Counted from the first letter of the stretch, positions 53,852 through 62,692 are shown. The stretch: DNA of 64,000 nt from Solibacillus sp. FSL W7-1436 (GCF_038007305.1 NZ_JBBOWV010000001.1:2966501-3030500); one strand, 5' to 3'. Made by a program: numbers and translations. Notes: generated by a model from the sequence alone, not told the origin.

Positions 53852-54776
53852 AAATGAATGGATCAAAATGTGGTCGCAAAAAAATGCATGGATCATGTGC
53901 GGACTATTAATTGTATTAATCGTATTTGTTGCAGGGATGAACAAATATTATGATGTGGATTCAAGTACAGAAGAAGCGCGCTTGGCAGCAAATGAAGAAT
54001 TATTGGCACATCCGAAAGAAATGCTTGCCTCAGGAGAATTGATGCCGGAAGATGAGCAGTATTTCAATGATGAAGTTGCGATGATTGAATACCGTATCGC
54101 CAATGATTTACCCCCATCAAATGCAATGACATTTACGGAACATATGGACTTATCGTTAACATTGACAATCATGGTAACAAGCATCTTCACTGTCGTAATT
54201 GCGGCAGGTATCGTTTCATCTGAATTTGGTACGGGTACGATTAAAATGCTGCTGACTCGTCCTGTTGCAAGATGGAAAATTCTACTTTCGAAACTTGTTG
54301 CGTCTATACTTTATGGAGTTGTACTATTTGCCGCTGGAATCGTTGTCGCATTGATTGTCGGTATGGCATTATTCGGTACGGACAGCGCAATTGCGTTATC
54401 GGTTGTTGATGGGCAGGTTGTACAGGAAACGGTGGAAAATACGTTTGTTAAAACAACGCTTTATTCACTCGGTTCTACAATTATGACGATTATATTTGCG
54501 TTCATGATCGGTACGATTTTCGGCTCAAGTACGTTGGCGGTAAGTTTATCGCTGTTCATCTTATTGATGGGTTCGACAGCGACAATGTTTATCGCTCAAT
54601 ATGATTTTGCGAAATACGTCTGGTTTGCAAATGATTTATCGTTTTATGCACCTGGAAATATGCCGATGATTGAAGGATTAACATTTACGTTCTCGCTAAT
54701 TGTCAATATCGTATATGCGATTATCTTCCTGGCGATTACGTTCGTTTACTTTATGAAGCGTGATGTGACTGAGTAA
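53838..54776 (+). CDS. ABC-2 type exporter permease
   Basis: The product is 312 residues from ATG 53838, preceded by GGTGGAGGTG. The N-terminal FVKNEWIKMWSQKNAWIMCGLL enters the first membrane helix, and a large outer loop lies between helix 1 and helix 2, then five further helices ending with FLAITFVYFMKRDV. This is the partner of the ATPase just upstream. A terminator follows. Confidence 0.88.
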   Translation: MQFVKNEWIKMWSQKNAWIMCGLLIVLIVFVAGMNKYYDVDSSTEEARLAANEELLAHPKEMLASGELMPEDEQYFNDEVAMIEYRIANDLPPSNAMTFTEHMDLSLTLTIMVTSIFTVVIAAGIVSSEFGTGTIKMLLTRPVARWKILLSKLVASILYGVVLFAAGIVVALIVGMALFGTDSAIALSVVDGQVVQETVENTFVKTTLYSLGSTIMTIIFAFMIGTIFGSSTLAVSLSLFILLMGSTATMFIAQYDFAKYVWFANDLSFYAPGNMPMIEGLTFTFSLIVNIVYAIIFLAITFVYFMKRDVTE

Positions 54777-54820
54777 AAATTTTTAAAATTATTCAATATA
54801 GCAAAAAAATATAGTTGATG

Positions 54821-54872
54821 AAATTCCTCATTCCTTAATCCGTAAAGATTTAGGTAATGGGGAATTTTTATT
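54821..54872 (+). terminator. Terminator after the ABC-2 operon
   Basis: AAATTCCTCATT and TAATC pair with GATTTA and AATGGGGAATTT, then TTTATTTT. Confidence 0.8.
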
Positions 54873-54985
54873 TTGGTTAACGAAAAAATTCCATTTATTT
54901 TATGAATTCAGCGTTTACCCCATTATATGAATAATGTAGTAAAATAGTATTCATAACAATCTGTTCGGTAAAGGAGGTGGGGAAA

Positions 54986-56218
54986 ATGGCGGCAAGAATT
55001 ATTTTTCATTTAGATATGAACAGTTTCTATGCATCTGTCGAACAGGCGCATGATCCGAGTTTGAAAGGGAAACCGATAGCTGTTGCAGGGAATGCTAAAG
55101 AGCGGCGCGGCATTATCGTAACTAGCTCTTATGAAGCACGTGCAAAAGGGATTTATACGACGATGAATGTCGGGGAAGCAAAGCGAAAATGTCCCGAACT
55201 GCTGTTACTGCCTCCAGATTTCCCAAAATACCGGGCAGCTAGTGCGGCAATCTTCTCCATATTACGAAGCTATACGGATCTAGTGGAACCTGTCTCGATC
55301 GATGAAGGGTATCTGGATGTAACGGAACGCTCGAAATCACAGCATCCGCTCCAGCTAGCAGAGGAAATTCAGCAGCGTATTTTACATGAACTTGATTTGC
55401 CGTGCTCGATTGGTATTGCCCCTAATAAGTTCCTCGCCAAAACAGCTTCTGACATGAAAAAACCGCTCGGAATTACGATCTTGAGAATTCGCGAACTGCC
55501 GGAGCTTTTATGGCCCCAGGAAGTCGTGACAATGCATGGGGTAGGGGAGAAAACAGCGAAGAAGTTAAATACGTTCAATATTTTTACAATCGGTGATTTG
55601 GCGCAAGCGGATGAACGGCTGTTAATACGGAATTTAGGGAAAAATGGGGCTCGACTTATCAAACGTGCAAACGGCATTGATTCGCGGCCGGTTGACCCGA
55701 ACGCTATATTTGATACGAAAAGCGTCGGGAATTCGACGACACTTCCAAGGGATGAAACCGAATATTATATTTTGAAAGAAACGTTCGAAAAGCTGAGCAG
55801 AAGTGTATCCGAACGTCTGAAAGTAAAATATTTGGCGGGGACAACGGTGACGATTCAAATACGCAATTTTGACTGGCAAAATGCTTCGCGCAGTAAGACA
55901 TTGCGGAACGCTGTCAATCAAGCAGATGAAATATTTGAAATCGCGTGGAAGCTGTTTACTGAAAACTGGGATGAAACGCCTGTCCGACTGGTTGGTATTA
56001 CCGTTTCCAATGTTGTCGATCAGTCTGAACTGACCCAGCAGCTCAGTCTGTTTAATTTTGAACAGCATATAAAAGACGAGCCGATTTTGGAACTGGTCGA
56101 TACGATTGAGAAGAAGTTCGGAAAAGGAGCCATTAAACGCGGTGTCCGGGTGAAATCAAAAAGCTACGCTTCAAAAACAAGCTTCAGCAAGGACTTTCTG
56201 GAAGATCATACAAAATGA
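54986..56218 (+). CDS. dinB: DNA polymerase IV
   Basis: The product is 410 residues from ATG 54986 (AAAGGAGGTGGGG upstream). Y-family motifs: IIFHLDMNSFYASVEQAHDP with metal-binding Asp, VEPVSIDEGYLDVTE with the catalytic SIDE(G)YLD block, SIGIAPNKFLAKTASDMKKP, and a C-terminal little-finger domain ending LVGITVSNV. The C-terminus has QLSLFN, a typical sliding-clamp-binding peptide (QxxLF). It copies over damaged bases with low fidelity. No SOS box was found upstream. Confidence 0.94.
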   Translation: MAARIIFHLDMNSFYASVEQAHDPSLKGKPIAVAGNAKERRGIIVTSSYEARAKGIYTTMNVGEAKRKCPELLLLPPDFPKYRAASAAIFSILRSYTDLVEPVSIDEGYLDVTERSKSQHPLQLAEEIQQRILHELDLPCSIGIAPNKFLAKTASDMKKPLGITILRIRELPELLWPQEVVTMHGVGEKTAKKLNTFNIFTIGDLAQADERLLIRNLGKNGARLIKRANGIDSRPVDPNAIFDTKSVGNSTTLPRDETEYYILKETFEKLSRSVSERLKVKYLAGTTVTIQIRNFDWQNASRSKTLRNAVNQADEIFEIAWKLFTENWDETPVRLVGITVSNVVDQSELTQQLSLFNFEQHIKDEPILELVDTIEKKFGKGAIKRGVRVKSKSYASKTSFSKDFLEDHTK

Positions 56219-56256
56219 ACTTTTTGGACAAAGTTAATGGAAGAAGAATATTATAA

Positions 56257-56409
56257 TTGATTGGAGTGGAGGGGCGACTCCTGGGGGACAAGCACGTGGG
56301 AGAGATATGGAACAAAAGCTAAGAACCCCACATCCTGTGGCAACGCTTTTGTGACCAACTTCGTGTTGGCCTCGTGCACCCTGAAAAGCGTCCCCGCAAC
56401 GGAAATCAA
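56257..56409. repeat. Structured intergenic element with inverted ends
   Basis: The 153-bp stretch begins TTGATTGGAGTGGAGGGGCG and ends CGTCCCCGCAACGGAAATCAA, which are imperfect inverted repeats. It is clearly richer in G and C than the flanks. The parts GGGGCGACTCCT and AAGCGTCCCCGCAACGGAAATCA resemble, from memory, an intergenic repeat common in Bacillaceae. It could be a MITE-like relic or a structured RNA. The 352-bp gap 56219-56570 holds only this and the ribosome binding site of the next gene. Confidence 0.6.
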
Positions 56410-56570
56410 TTGCTTAAAGCAGATTTCCCTTCTCTTTATATATTCCATAAAGCAATGTTTAAATTCTCCCAAACTCGTACATAGTGTTATGAGAATAATT
56501 TTCATTTAGTTAGGTAACTGCTAAAGACCCATGCTATAATAGGGTTGATATTATGCTTCAGGAGGACACT

Positions 56571-58055
56571 ATGCGTATACATCCGATCCGGTTTTTACGA
56601 ATAATGGGCTTACTCGATGGGATTTCGCTCATTACGCTATTACTTATTTCCATGCCGCTTAAGTATTTCGCAGATTTACCGCAATTTGTGACGGTAAACG
56701 GCAGCGTACACGGCGGTATTTTTATGGTTTATTTTCTCACAATCGTCATCGTGCAACTGCGCATTCAATGGCATATCGGCTGGTCATTGCTAAGTGTGCT
56801 GGTCGCATTTATTCCATTTGGCAATTTTCTATTCGACTATCAACTGAAGAAAATGCAGCCATTATTACATACAAAGCCATTTCCGAAACATTGGCTCGTC
56901 TATGCCATCATTTTCTTCTCGTTTTTCGATCTGTTCGTCCAGCTGCCGATTATGAGTACATATGCATTATCGGTCGGCGCGACAACATTTATCGCGGGGA
57001 TTGTCGTTGGTCTTTATTCATTTATGAATACATTCGGCAATATCTTCTCCGGTATTTTCACCGATAAAATTGGGGCATTCCGTATATTAGTATTCGGTTT
57101 GTTGACGTCTGCGATTTCGCTATTATGCTACCAGCTTGTCGATAATGCGACGGCTCTTTTAATCGTCCGCTGCATACACGGGTTCAGTAGCGGGTTTATT
57201 ACCCCAGCAGCCTTTACATTGCTTGCGAATATGCGTGCATCGAACGAACAGGGAAGCGGAAGCGCGGTTACAGGTTCGTTTGTCGGCATTGCGGCGATTG
57301 TAGGTCCTGCTTCAAGCGGTATTCTAGCAAGCAAAATTTCAGTGCCGAATGTGCTAGCAATCGTTGCACTATATGGCATTGTCTTATTGGTCGGCCTGTT
57401 CGTGTTTTTACGCAAATCACCGTTACCAAAACGGAGAAAACTGCAGGCAACCGAAAAGTTCAATTGGAACAGCGGTATTTTAAAAGCATATGGCGGCGCA
57501 TTTTTCCTTATGTTTTCACAAGGTGTTCTCGCGTATTTATTACCGATTTACGTACAGGATTTAGGGTATGGCTCGCGAGTATCCGGTACATTACTAAGTG
57601 TATTCGGAATTGTTGCTGTCCTGATCTTTATATTACCGACGAACAAGATTTTCGATTATTTGAATCCGCAAGTGACATTGTTTGTCGGAGTGCTATTACT
57701 CGGACTTGCTCAAATCGGCATCGGTCTGACAACGGAAATGTCATGGCTGTATGCAATACTTGCACTGTATGGCATCGGGTTTGCATTTTTATTCCCTTCT
57801 ATTAATGCCATATTAATTGAAGCAACGACTGAACAGACTCGCGGGAAAGCATACGGCTATTTTTATGCGTTTTTCTCCATTGGAGTAGTCGCAGGGTCTT
57901 CACTATTAGGTGCACTTGATCTGGTAGGAACATCAGGCTTTGTATTTACAGGAACATTATTGTTTAGTTTCTGTATCGTAGTTCTTTATTCATTTATGAA
58001 ATCGGGTGCGGCATTCGTGAAAGTTCAGCATAAAGAAAAAATGAATCATTCATAA
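56571..58055 (+). CDS. DUF3817-MFS transporter fusion
   Basis: The product is 494 residues from ATG 56571 (CAGGAGG upstream). The first 100 residues (FLRIMGLLDGISLITLLLISMPLKYF...VNGSVHGGIFMVYFLTIVIVQLRI) match the DUF3817 small membrane domain (as in YdzA), and the rest is a 12-helix MFS transporter with YSFMNTFGNIFSGIFTDKIGAFRILVFG loop and GSGSAVTGSFVGIAAIVGPASSGILASKI. Most MFS proteins lack the first domain. It is possibly an efflux pump; the substrate is unknown. Confidence 0.85.
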   Translation: MRIHPIRFLRIMGLLDGISLITLLLISMPLKYFADLPQFVTVNGSVHGGIFMVYFLTIVIVQLRIQWHIGWSLLSVLVAFIPFGNFLFDYQLKKMQPLLHTKPFPKHWLVYAIIFFSFFDLFVQLPIMSTYALSVGATTFIAGIVVGLYSFMNTFGNIFSGIFTDKIGAFRILVFGLLTSAISLLCYQLVDNATALLIVRCIHGFSSGFITPAAFTLLANMRASNEQGSGSAVTGSFVGIAAIVGPASSGILASKISVPNVLAIVALYGIVLLVGLFVFLRKSPLPKRRKLQATEKFNWNSGILKAYGGAFFLMFSQGVLAYLLPIYVQDLGYGSRVSGTLLSVFGIVAVLIFILPTNKIFDYLNPQVTLFVGVLLLGLAQIGIGLTTEMSWLYAILALYGIGFAFLFPSINAILIEATTEQTRGKAYGYFYAFFSIGVVAGSSLLGALDLVGTSGFVFTGTLLFSFCIVVLYSFMKSGAAFVKVQHKEKMNHS

Positions 58056-58173
58056 ATACAAGGTTTACAGTCTTGAAAGAAATTTCTTTCTAATGCGCTT
58101 TAAACAATAGTCATGTATACTGGACTAGGTGATTTTTTAATGGGCGAATATGGAATCGAAAGGAATTATAATC

Positions 58174-58623
58174 ATGGTACAATTACATTTAGAAGTATTA
58201 GAACGTTGCAGTAAAGAAACTGAAGATACAATTACAGCGGAAAGTAACGAATTTGCATCTACACCGATCCACTATTTAAAGGACAACCAAGGTGAATTTA
58301 TTTACGTGGAATGTGCACAATTCAACGATATTCGCATCGATGCGGTAGCGCTTGAATTTGATGATGCATTTAATCTGTATACGGCATTATTCGGCTTGAA
58401 ACTGCAGAAGAAACATGGTGAAGTAATTCGTCAATATTTGAAAGACAACGTGAAATCTGCATTAGGAAGCAGCAGTGCAGCGTTCTCCGGTCAAGAAGGG
58501 CTTTGGGAACTGAACATTGCGGTTGACTGCATTGAAGGCTTCCATGAGAAGATGACGATTACAGAAGTATGTGAAATGATTTACCAATTAGTTGCGCAAT
58601 TATTATCGACAGTCGAGAAATAG
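58174..58623 (+). CDS. Hypothetical protein upstream of an RNA methyltransferase
   Basis: The product is 149 residues from ATG 58174 (AAAGGAA upstream; an ATG at 58150 is less well spaced). The sequence is soluble and acidic, with YVECAQFNDIRIDAVALEFDDAFNLYTALFGLKL in the middle. No family recognised. It is followed without a gap by the TRM11-type methyltransferase, so the two probably act together or are at least translated together. Confidence 0.65.
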   Translation: MVQLHLEVLERCSKETEDTITAESNEFASTPIHYLKDNQGEFIYVECAQFNDIRIDAVALEFDDAFNLYTALFGLKLQKKHGEVIRQYLKDNVKSALGSSSAAFSGQEGLWELNIAVDCIEGFHEKMTITEVCEMIYQLVAQLLSTVEK

Positions 58624-59562
58624 ATGACGCAAAAATACTTATATAGTTTTACTTGGCAAAGAGATGAATATGAACTTTCACGTTTGGAAATGCGCACATT
58701 TTTTAACTTTCACGTGGAAGGAAATGTTCTAATTAGCCAAGAAAAAATAGAGCCGAGCCGTAGTCCTTATATGCGTTCAAGGTTAGCTGTTTTCCATGAA
58801 GCGAATTCAATAGAGCAACTGCTAGAAATGGCGGCACAGCTGGAGCTTGGACAAAAGACGTTCAAAATTCACTGTTTAAATAATAGTGCTGATGCGATTA
58901 CGCCGAAACTTAACCGAGCGATCCGGAACGACTATATGATGCGCCTCAGCTCGGCTATCAATGCCGAACCGGAACTTGTAAATCCGGACGTAGTATTGGG
59001 TCTAGTTATTTACGAGGAGCGCTACTATTTAGGCGAGCTTACATACGGAGAAGCGGTGTGGCTGAAGCATATGCAAAAGCCTGAAATGTACTCTACGGCA
59101 CTGAGTACACGGGATGCCCGTGCGATTGTCAATATCGCGGTACCGTTTCCGGACGGCTTGAAGGTGATCGACCCTTGCTGCGGTATTGGTACGGTGCTTG
59201 TGGAAGCAATGAGTATGGGCATTGCAATTGAAGGGCGCGACATAAATAAACGTGTTGTGTGGGGTTCCCGGATTAATCTTCGTCACTTCGGCTATGAACC
59301 GAATGTGGAGATCGGTCCAATTGAAGAGGCAAGTGAAGGCTATGATGTGGCAATTATTGATATGCCGTACAATTTATTTACGCATATCACAGGTGAGCTG
59401 CAGCAAAGCATCATTACAAATGCCCGTCGGATCGCAAAACGGGTTATCATTGTGACAATCGAGTCGATGGACGATAAAATTCATGAAGCCGGTTTAACAA
59501 TTATTGATAGAGCCGTATTGAAAAAAGGGAAATTCGAACGCCAAGTTTTAATATGTGAATAG
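58624..59562 (+). CDS. TRM11-type RNA guanine methyltransferase
   Basis: The 312-residue protein has the N-terminal substrate region (YLYSFTWQRDEYELSRLEMRTFFN), the SAM motif I VIDPCCGIGTVLVEAMSMG and the catalytic IIDMPYNLFTHI (D-x-P-Y) of N2-guanine methyltransferases. TRM11-family proteins modify tRNA guanine in archaea and eukaryotes; the bacterial members have uncertain targets. It is followed by a terminator. ATG 58624 starts immediately after the stop of the upstream gene. Confidence 0.82.
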   Translation: MTQKYLYSFTWQRDEYELSRLEMRTFFNFHVEGNVLISQEKIEPSRSPYMRSRLAVFHEANSIEQLLEMAAQLELGQKTFKIHCLNNSADAITPKLNRAIRNDYMMRLSSAINAEPELVNPDVVLGLVIYEERYYLGELTYGEAVWLKHMQKPEMYSTALSTRDARAIVNIAVPFPDGLKVIDPCCGIGTVLVEAMSMGIAIEGRDINKRVVWGSRINLRHFGYEPNVEIGPIEEASEGYDVAIIDMPYNLFTHITGELQQSIITNARRIAKRVIIVTIESMDDKIHEAGLTIIDRAVLKKGKFERQVLICE

Positions 59563-59564
59563 AA

Positions 59565-59607
59565 GAAACGTTTCAATTCAGTGTAGAACTGGATTGGAAC
59601 GTTTTTT
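59565..59607 (+). terminator. Terminator before the Mhq-like operon
   Basis: GAAACGTTTCAATTCAGT pairs with ACTGGATTGGAACGTTTT, then a run of Ts. Confidence 0.8.
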
Positions 59608-59609
59608 GT

Positions 59610-59658
59610 TTGACACTGCATTTTATACATGGTATATTTATCTCGAATTAAAGATAAA
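59610..59658 (+). promoter_or_regulatory. Promoter and operator of the MarR gene
   Basis: TTGACA (59610-59615) and TATATT (59633-59638) are separated by exactly 17 bp. The palindrome TTTATCTCGAATTAAAGATAAA (arms 59637-59643 and 59652-59658) overlaps the -10 box, as expected for autorepression. Confidence 0.75.
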
Positions 59659-59690
59659 TGAATTCGTGATAACAGGGAGGAGGGTACTTT

Positions 59691-60125
59691 ATGAGTAAAT
59701 ATGACAAACAATTAAAAGCATTTACTGTTTTGCATCGGGCTCAAACTTCCGTTCAAGAAGCGACGAAAAAAGATATCCAGCAGCATGATCTGAATTTAAC
59801 GGAATTTGCCGTGATGGAATTGCTTTATCATAAAGGAGATCAGCCTATTCAAATCATCGGTAAAAAAGTATTAATCGCAAGCAGCAGTATTACGTATGTC
59901 GTCGATAAACTGGAGAAAAAAAATCTCGTTGCACGTGTTGCCTGTCCGACAGATCGTCGTGTTACGTTTGTTTCGTTAACGGATGAAGGAAAACAGATGA
60001 TTGAATCGATTTTCCCATCGCATGAAGAAAAGATTGCATCGATTTTTGATGTGTTATCGGATGAAGAACTGCAAAACTTAACAGACTATTTAAAGCGTGT
60101 GGGACACCATGCGGACAAACACTAA
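59691..60125 (+). CDS. MarR-family regulator, MhqR-like
   Basis: The 144-residue winged-helix protein has LNLTEFAVMELLYHKGDQPIQIIGKKVLIASSSITYVVDKLEKKNLVARVACPTDRRVTFVSLTDEGKQMI, the standard MarR DNA-binding region. It precedes a ring-cleavage dioxygenase and a carboxylesterase, which matches the B. subtilis MhqR regulon. MhqR is inactivated by quinones and diamide-type stress, releasing the operon. AGGGAGGAGGG precedes the ATG. Confidence 0.88.
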   Translation: MSKYDKQLKAFTVLHRAQTSVQEATKKDIQQHDLNLTEFAVMELLYHKGDQPIQIIGKKVLIASSSITYVVDKLEKKNLVARVACPTDRRVTFVSLTDEGKQMIESIFPSHEEKIASIFDVLSDEELQNLTDYLKRVGHHADKH

Positions 60126-60168
60126 AGTGACTACAAGCATCGGGCTCGGTGCATTTTTCTTAAACTAA

Positions 60169-60186
60169 TATCTCGATATCGAGAAA
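60169..60186 (+). promoter_or_regulatory. MhqR-like operator before the dioxygenase
   Basis: TCTCGATATCGAGA (60171-60184) is a perfect 14-bp palindrome that shares the ATCTCGA arm with the operator before the MarR gene. It lies 18 bp before ATG 60202. Confidence 0.78.
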
Positions 60187-60201
60187 ATGGAGGCAATACA
60201 G

Positions 60202-61185
60202 ATGAACCATATTAAAGGAATCCACCACGTAACAGCTATTACGAGCAGTGCAGAAAAAAACTATGAATTTTTCACATATGTATTAGGAATGCGACTAGTG
60301 AAAAAAACAGTTAACCAGGATGATATTCAAACATACCACCTGTTTTTTGCGGATGATAAAGGATCTGCAGGAACAGATATGACATTCTTTGATTTCCCGG
60401 GAATTCCGAAAGGTCGTCACGGTACGGACGAAATTTACAAAACAGCTTTCCGTGTACCAAATGATGCAGCACTGGAATATTGGGTGAAACGTTTTGACCG
60501 TCTGAAAGTACAGCATGAAGGCATTAAACCATTATTCGGTAAGCAAACATTATCGTTCGTCGATTTCGATGATCAGCAATATATGCTCATTTCAGATGAA
60601 AACAATGAAGGGATCGCTTCAGGTACACCTTGGCAAAAAGGTCCGATTCCATTAGAGTTTGCGATTACAGGATTAGGTCCGATTCATGTGCGCGTTTCGA
60701 ACTTTGATTATTTCAAGGAAGTTCTTGAAAAAGTCTTAGTGATGCGTCAAACAGGCGAAGAAGATTCACTGCACTTATTTGAAGTAGGAGAAGGCGGAAA
60801 CGGGGCATCTGTTATTGTCGAGCACAATACGGTATTACAGCCAGGCCGTCAAGGTTTCGGTACAGTTCACCATGCAGCATTCCGTGTAGAAGATACAGCC
60901 GTGTTGCGTGAATGGATCGGGCGTCTTGAAAGCTTCGGGTTCGGTACGTCAGGCTATGTAGACCGTTTCTTCTTTGAATCGCTTTATGCACGTGTAGCGC
61001 CGGGGATTTTATTTGAATGGGCAACAGATGGTCCAGGATTCATGGGTGATGAGCCATATGAAACAGTAGGGGAAATCCTTTCATTGCCGCCATTCCTTGA
61101 GAGCAAACGCGACTATATTGAAAGTGTTGTGCGTCCGATTGATACAGTACGCTCAACAAAAACTATCGAAAAAGAATACGAATAA
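60202..61185 (+). CDS. mhqO: Ring-cleaving dioxygenase (MhqO-like)
   Basis: The product is 327 residues from ATG 60202 (TGGAGG upstream). Two VOC halves are seen: IKGIHHVTAITSSAEKNYEFFTYVLGMRLVKKTVNQDD and GTVHHAAFRVEDTAVLREWIGRLESFGF, with His (HHVTAI, HHAAFRV) and a late Glu (APGILFEWATDGPGF) as the likely Fe(II) or Mn(II) ligands. MhqO-type enzymes open quinone or catechol rings in detoxification. It lies in the MarR operon with the esterase. Confidence 0.9.
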   Translation: MNHIKGIHHVTAITSSAEKNYEFFTYVLGMRLVKKTVNQDDIQTYHLFFADDKGSAGTDMTFFDFPGIPKGRHGTDEIYKTAFRVPNDAALEYWVKRFDRLKVQHEGIKPLFGKQTLSFVDFDDQQYMLISDENNEGIASGTPWQKGPIPLEFAITGLGPIHVRVSNFDYFKEVLEKVLVMRQTGEEDSLHLFEVGEGGNGASVIVEHNTVLQPGRQGFGTVHHAAFRVEDTAVLREWIGRLESFGFGTSGYVDRFFFESLYARVAPGILFEWATDGPGFMGDEPYETVGEILSLPPFLESKRDYIESVVRPIDTVRSTKTIEKEYE

Positions 61186-61218
61186 TACGACTATCAAAAC
61201 GAGAATGGAGAATGTCCG

Positions 61219-61821
61219 ATGAACTATATTTTTAATAAAGGTAAAGAAGACAAGCCGGTATTTTTACTGTTGCACGGTACAGGCGGAGATGAGAACAGCC
61301 TGCTTGCACTGTCAGAAATCATTGATCCGGAAGCATCGGTTTTAAGTGTACGCGGTAATATTTTAGAACACGGGATGCCACGGTTTTTCCGACGTTTAGC
61401 TGAAGGCGTATTTGATATGGAAGATTTGGCTTTCCGTACGAAAGAACTGTATGAATTTATCGGCGAGAAAGCAAGTGAATACGGTTTTGACCGTCGAAAC
61501 ATTATTGCGATCGGTTATTCAAACGGTGCCAATATCGCAGCAAATCTGTTATTTGAATATGAAAATGCATTAAAAGGTGCGGTTCTTCATCATCCAATGG
61601 TTCCGAATCACGAAGCAACTGTTGCGAAACAAGACGGCACACAAGTATTTATCGCAGCAGGAGTGAATGACCCGATTTGCCCTCAGCAAGAAGCGATTGA
61701 TCTGGAGCGTTACTTAACGGATGCAGGAGCGAACGTGACATTGGAATGGGAATCGAACGGTCACCAGCTGACGATGAATGAAGTACAAAAAGCGAAGGCT
61801 TGGTATGAGCGTACGTTTTAA
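61219..61821 (+). CDS. mhqD: Carboxylesterase (MhqD-like)
   Basis: The 200-residue alpha/beta hydrolase has LLHGTGGDENSLLAL (oxyanion region), the nucleophile elbow GYSNGANIAANLL near residue 96, Asp in AGVNDPICPQQEAI, and the catalytic His in SNGHQLTMNE. It matches the phospholipase/carboxylesterase class that accompanies MhqO. AATGGAGAA precedes ATG 61219. It likely hydrolyses ring-opened or quinone-derived esters. Confidence 0.9.
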   Translation: MNYIFNKGKEDKPVFLLLHGTGGDENSLLALSEIIDPEASVLSVRGNILEHGMPRFFRRLAEGVFDMEDLAFRTKELYEFIGEKASEYGFDRRNIIAIGYSNGANIAANLLFEYENALKGAVLHHPMVPNHEATVAKQDGTQVFIAAGVNDPICPQQEAIDLERYLTDAGANVTLEWESNGHQLTMNEVQKAKAWYERTF

Positions 61822-61866
61822 TTGAAGATTGTAACAACAGAATATAATGTCATATTATGACTGTTC

Positions 61867-61902
61867 AAGACGGAATCCAACAGGGTTTCGTCTTTTATTT
61901 CA
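61867..61902 (+). terminator. Terminator of the Mhq-like operon
   Basis: AAGACGGAATCC pairs with GGTTTCGTCTT, followed by TTATTT. Confidence 0.7.
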
Positions 61903-61977
61903 ATAATCGGCAAATATTGTTGAGTAAGTAAAATTCCTCATAACAAATGTTTATATAAAAGGGCACAAAACGTTGAT

Positions 61978-62169
61978 TTAACAACGTTCGTGCCTATTGA
62001 ATGTGTTCCCAAACATGAACTGCAGTTCATGTTTGGGAACGATTTTTGAAATGTTTGTTGCATTAAGCATCCATTTCCAAGTTTTGGTTCCTTTTGAAAG
62101 TTTCTTTTTAATAACAAAGTAAGTTACTACACCCAAGAAAATGTATATAATTAACATATAACTTCCCAT
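61978..62169 (-). CDS. Doubtful small membrane protein
   Basis: The frame from ATG 62169 gives about 63 residues with one hydrophobic helix (SYMLIIYIFLGVVTYFVI) followed by a basic stretch. No ribosome binding site was found, and its C-terminal quarter is encoded by the perfect palindrome at 62005-62040, which suggests non-coding DNA. It is listed because a membrane-like frame is present; it may well be spurious. Confidence 0.25.
   Translation of the reverse strand: MGSYMLIIYIFLGVVTYFVIKKKLSKGTKTWKWMLNATNISKIVPKHELQFMFGNTFNRHERC
62005..62040. repeat. Perfect 36-bp palindrome
   Basis: GTTCCCAAACATGAACTG is followed by its exact reverse complement. A smaller hairpin AACGTTG/CAACGTT lies at 61970-61987, about 17 bp to the left. 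No T run follows, so it is not an ordinary terminator. Its role is unknown. Confidence 0.8.
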
Positions 62170-62275
62170 TAATAAAACTGTAAAGAGCTTGATATAGGAT
62201 AGGTTTGTATTTAAATACCTACATATTACCATTTTTAGTATATAATATTCTTTTAAAGAAATGGAGGGGTAATAG

Positions 62276-62692
62276 ATGACGGAGCAAAAATATATACAAC
62301 AGCTACTTGAAGTCTGTTGCTTGCATCAAACGATTGATAGCTTGCATTTTTGGGGACCTGCATATGAGCTGTCGTGCGATAACAGTTTTTATGAAGAGGT
62401 GAGGCTAACGGTTGAAGGCGCGTTTGAGCTAGTTCAAAATGAGGAGACGACCTATGTAACACCTGAGACGAGTGAGAAGATCGTCTATTTAATAACTTTA
62501 GCTCGTCGGAAAATTTCGTCAGTTCAGTTAGTTGAGCCGAATAATTTATTGTTAACATTTGGTTCAGGTTTGAAGTTAAAAGTAATTGGAGATAACGGTC
62601 CATTTGAAAGCTGGCAGCTAAAAGCCAAAGCAGAGGATGATCAAATATTAATCGTTGCAGGACCTGGTGAGCAATTAAGCCTGTTTAAGTAA
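62276..62692 (+). CDS. Small immunity-like protein (DUF6188-like)
   Basis: The 138-residue protein has a beta-rich pattern with LHFWGPAYELSCDNSFYEEVRLTVEGAFELV and LLLTFGSGLKLKVIGDNGPFESWQLKA, which resembles DUF6188/Imm-type proteins; the similarity is by eye. GGAGGGG precedes ATG 62276. The next three genes are of the same size and type, so an immunity cluster is suggested. No toxin gene is visible in the window. Confidence 0.55.
   Translation: MTEQKYIQQLLEVCCLHQTIDSLHFWGPAYELSCDNSFYEEVRLTVEGAFELVQNEETTYVTPETSEKIVYLITLARRKISSVQLVEPNNLLLTFGSGLKLKVIGDNGPFESWQLKAKAEDDQILIVAGPGEQLSLFK

Noticed and set aside
54940-54985. LexA (SOS) box before dinB
   Set aside because: AACAATCTGTTCG has only one good half-site and wrong spacing compared with GAACnnnnGTTC.
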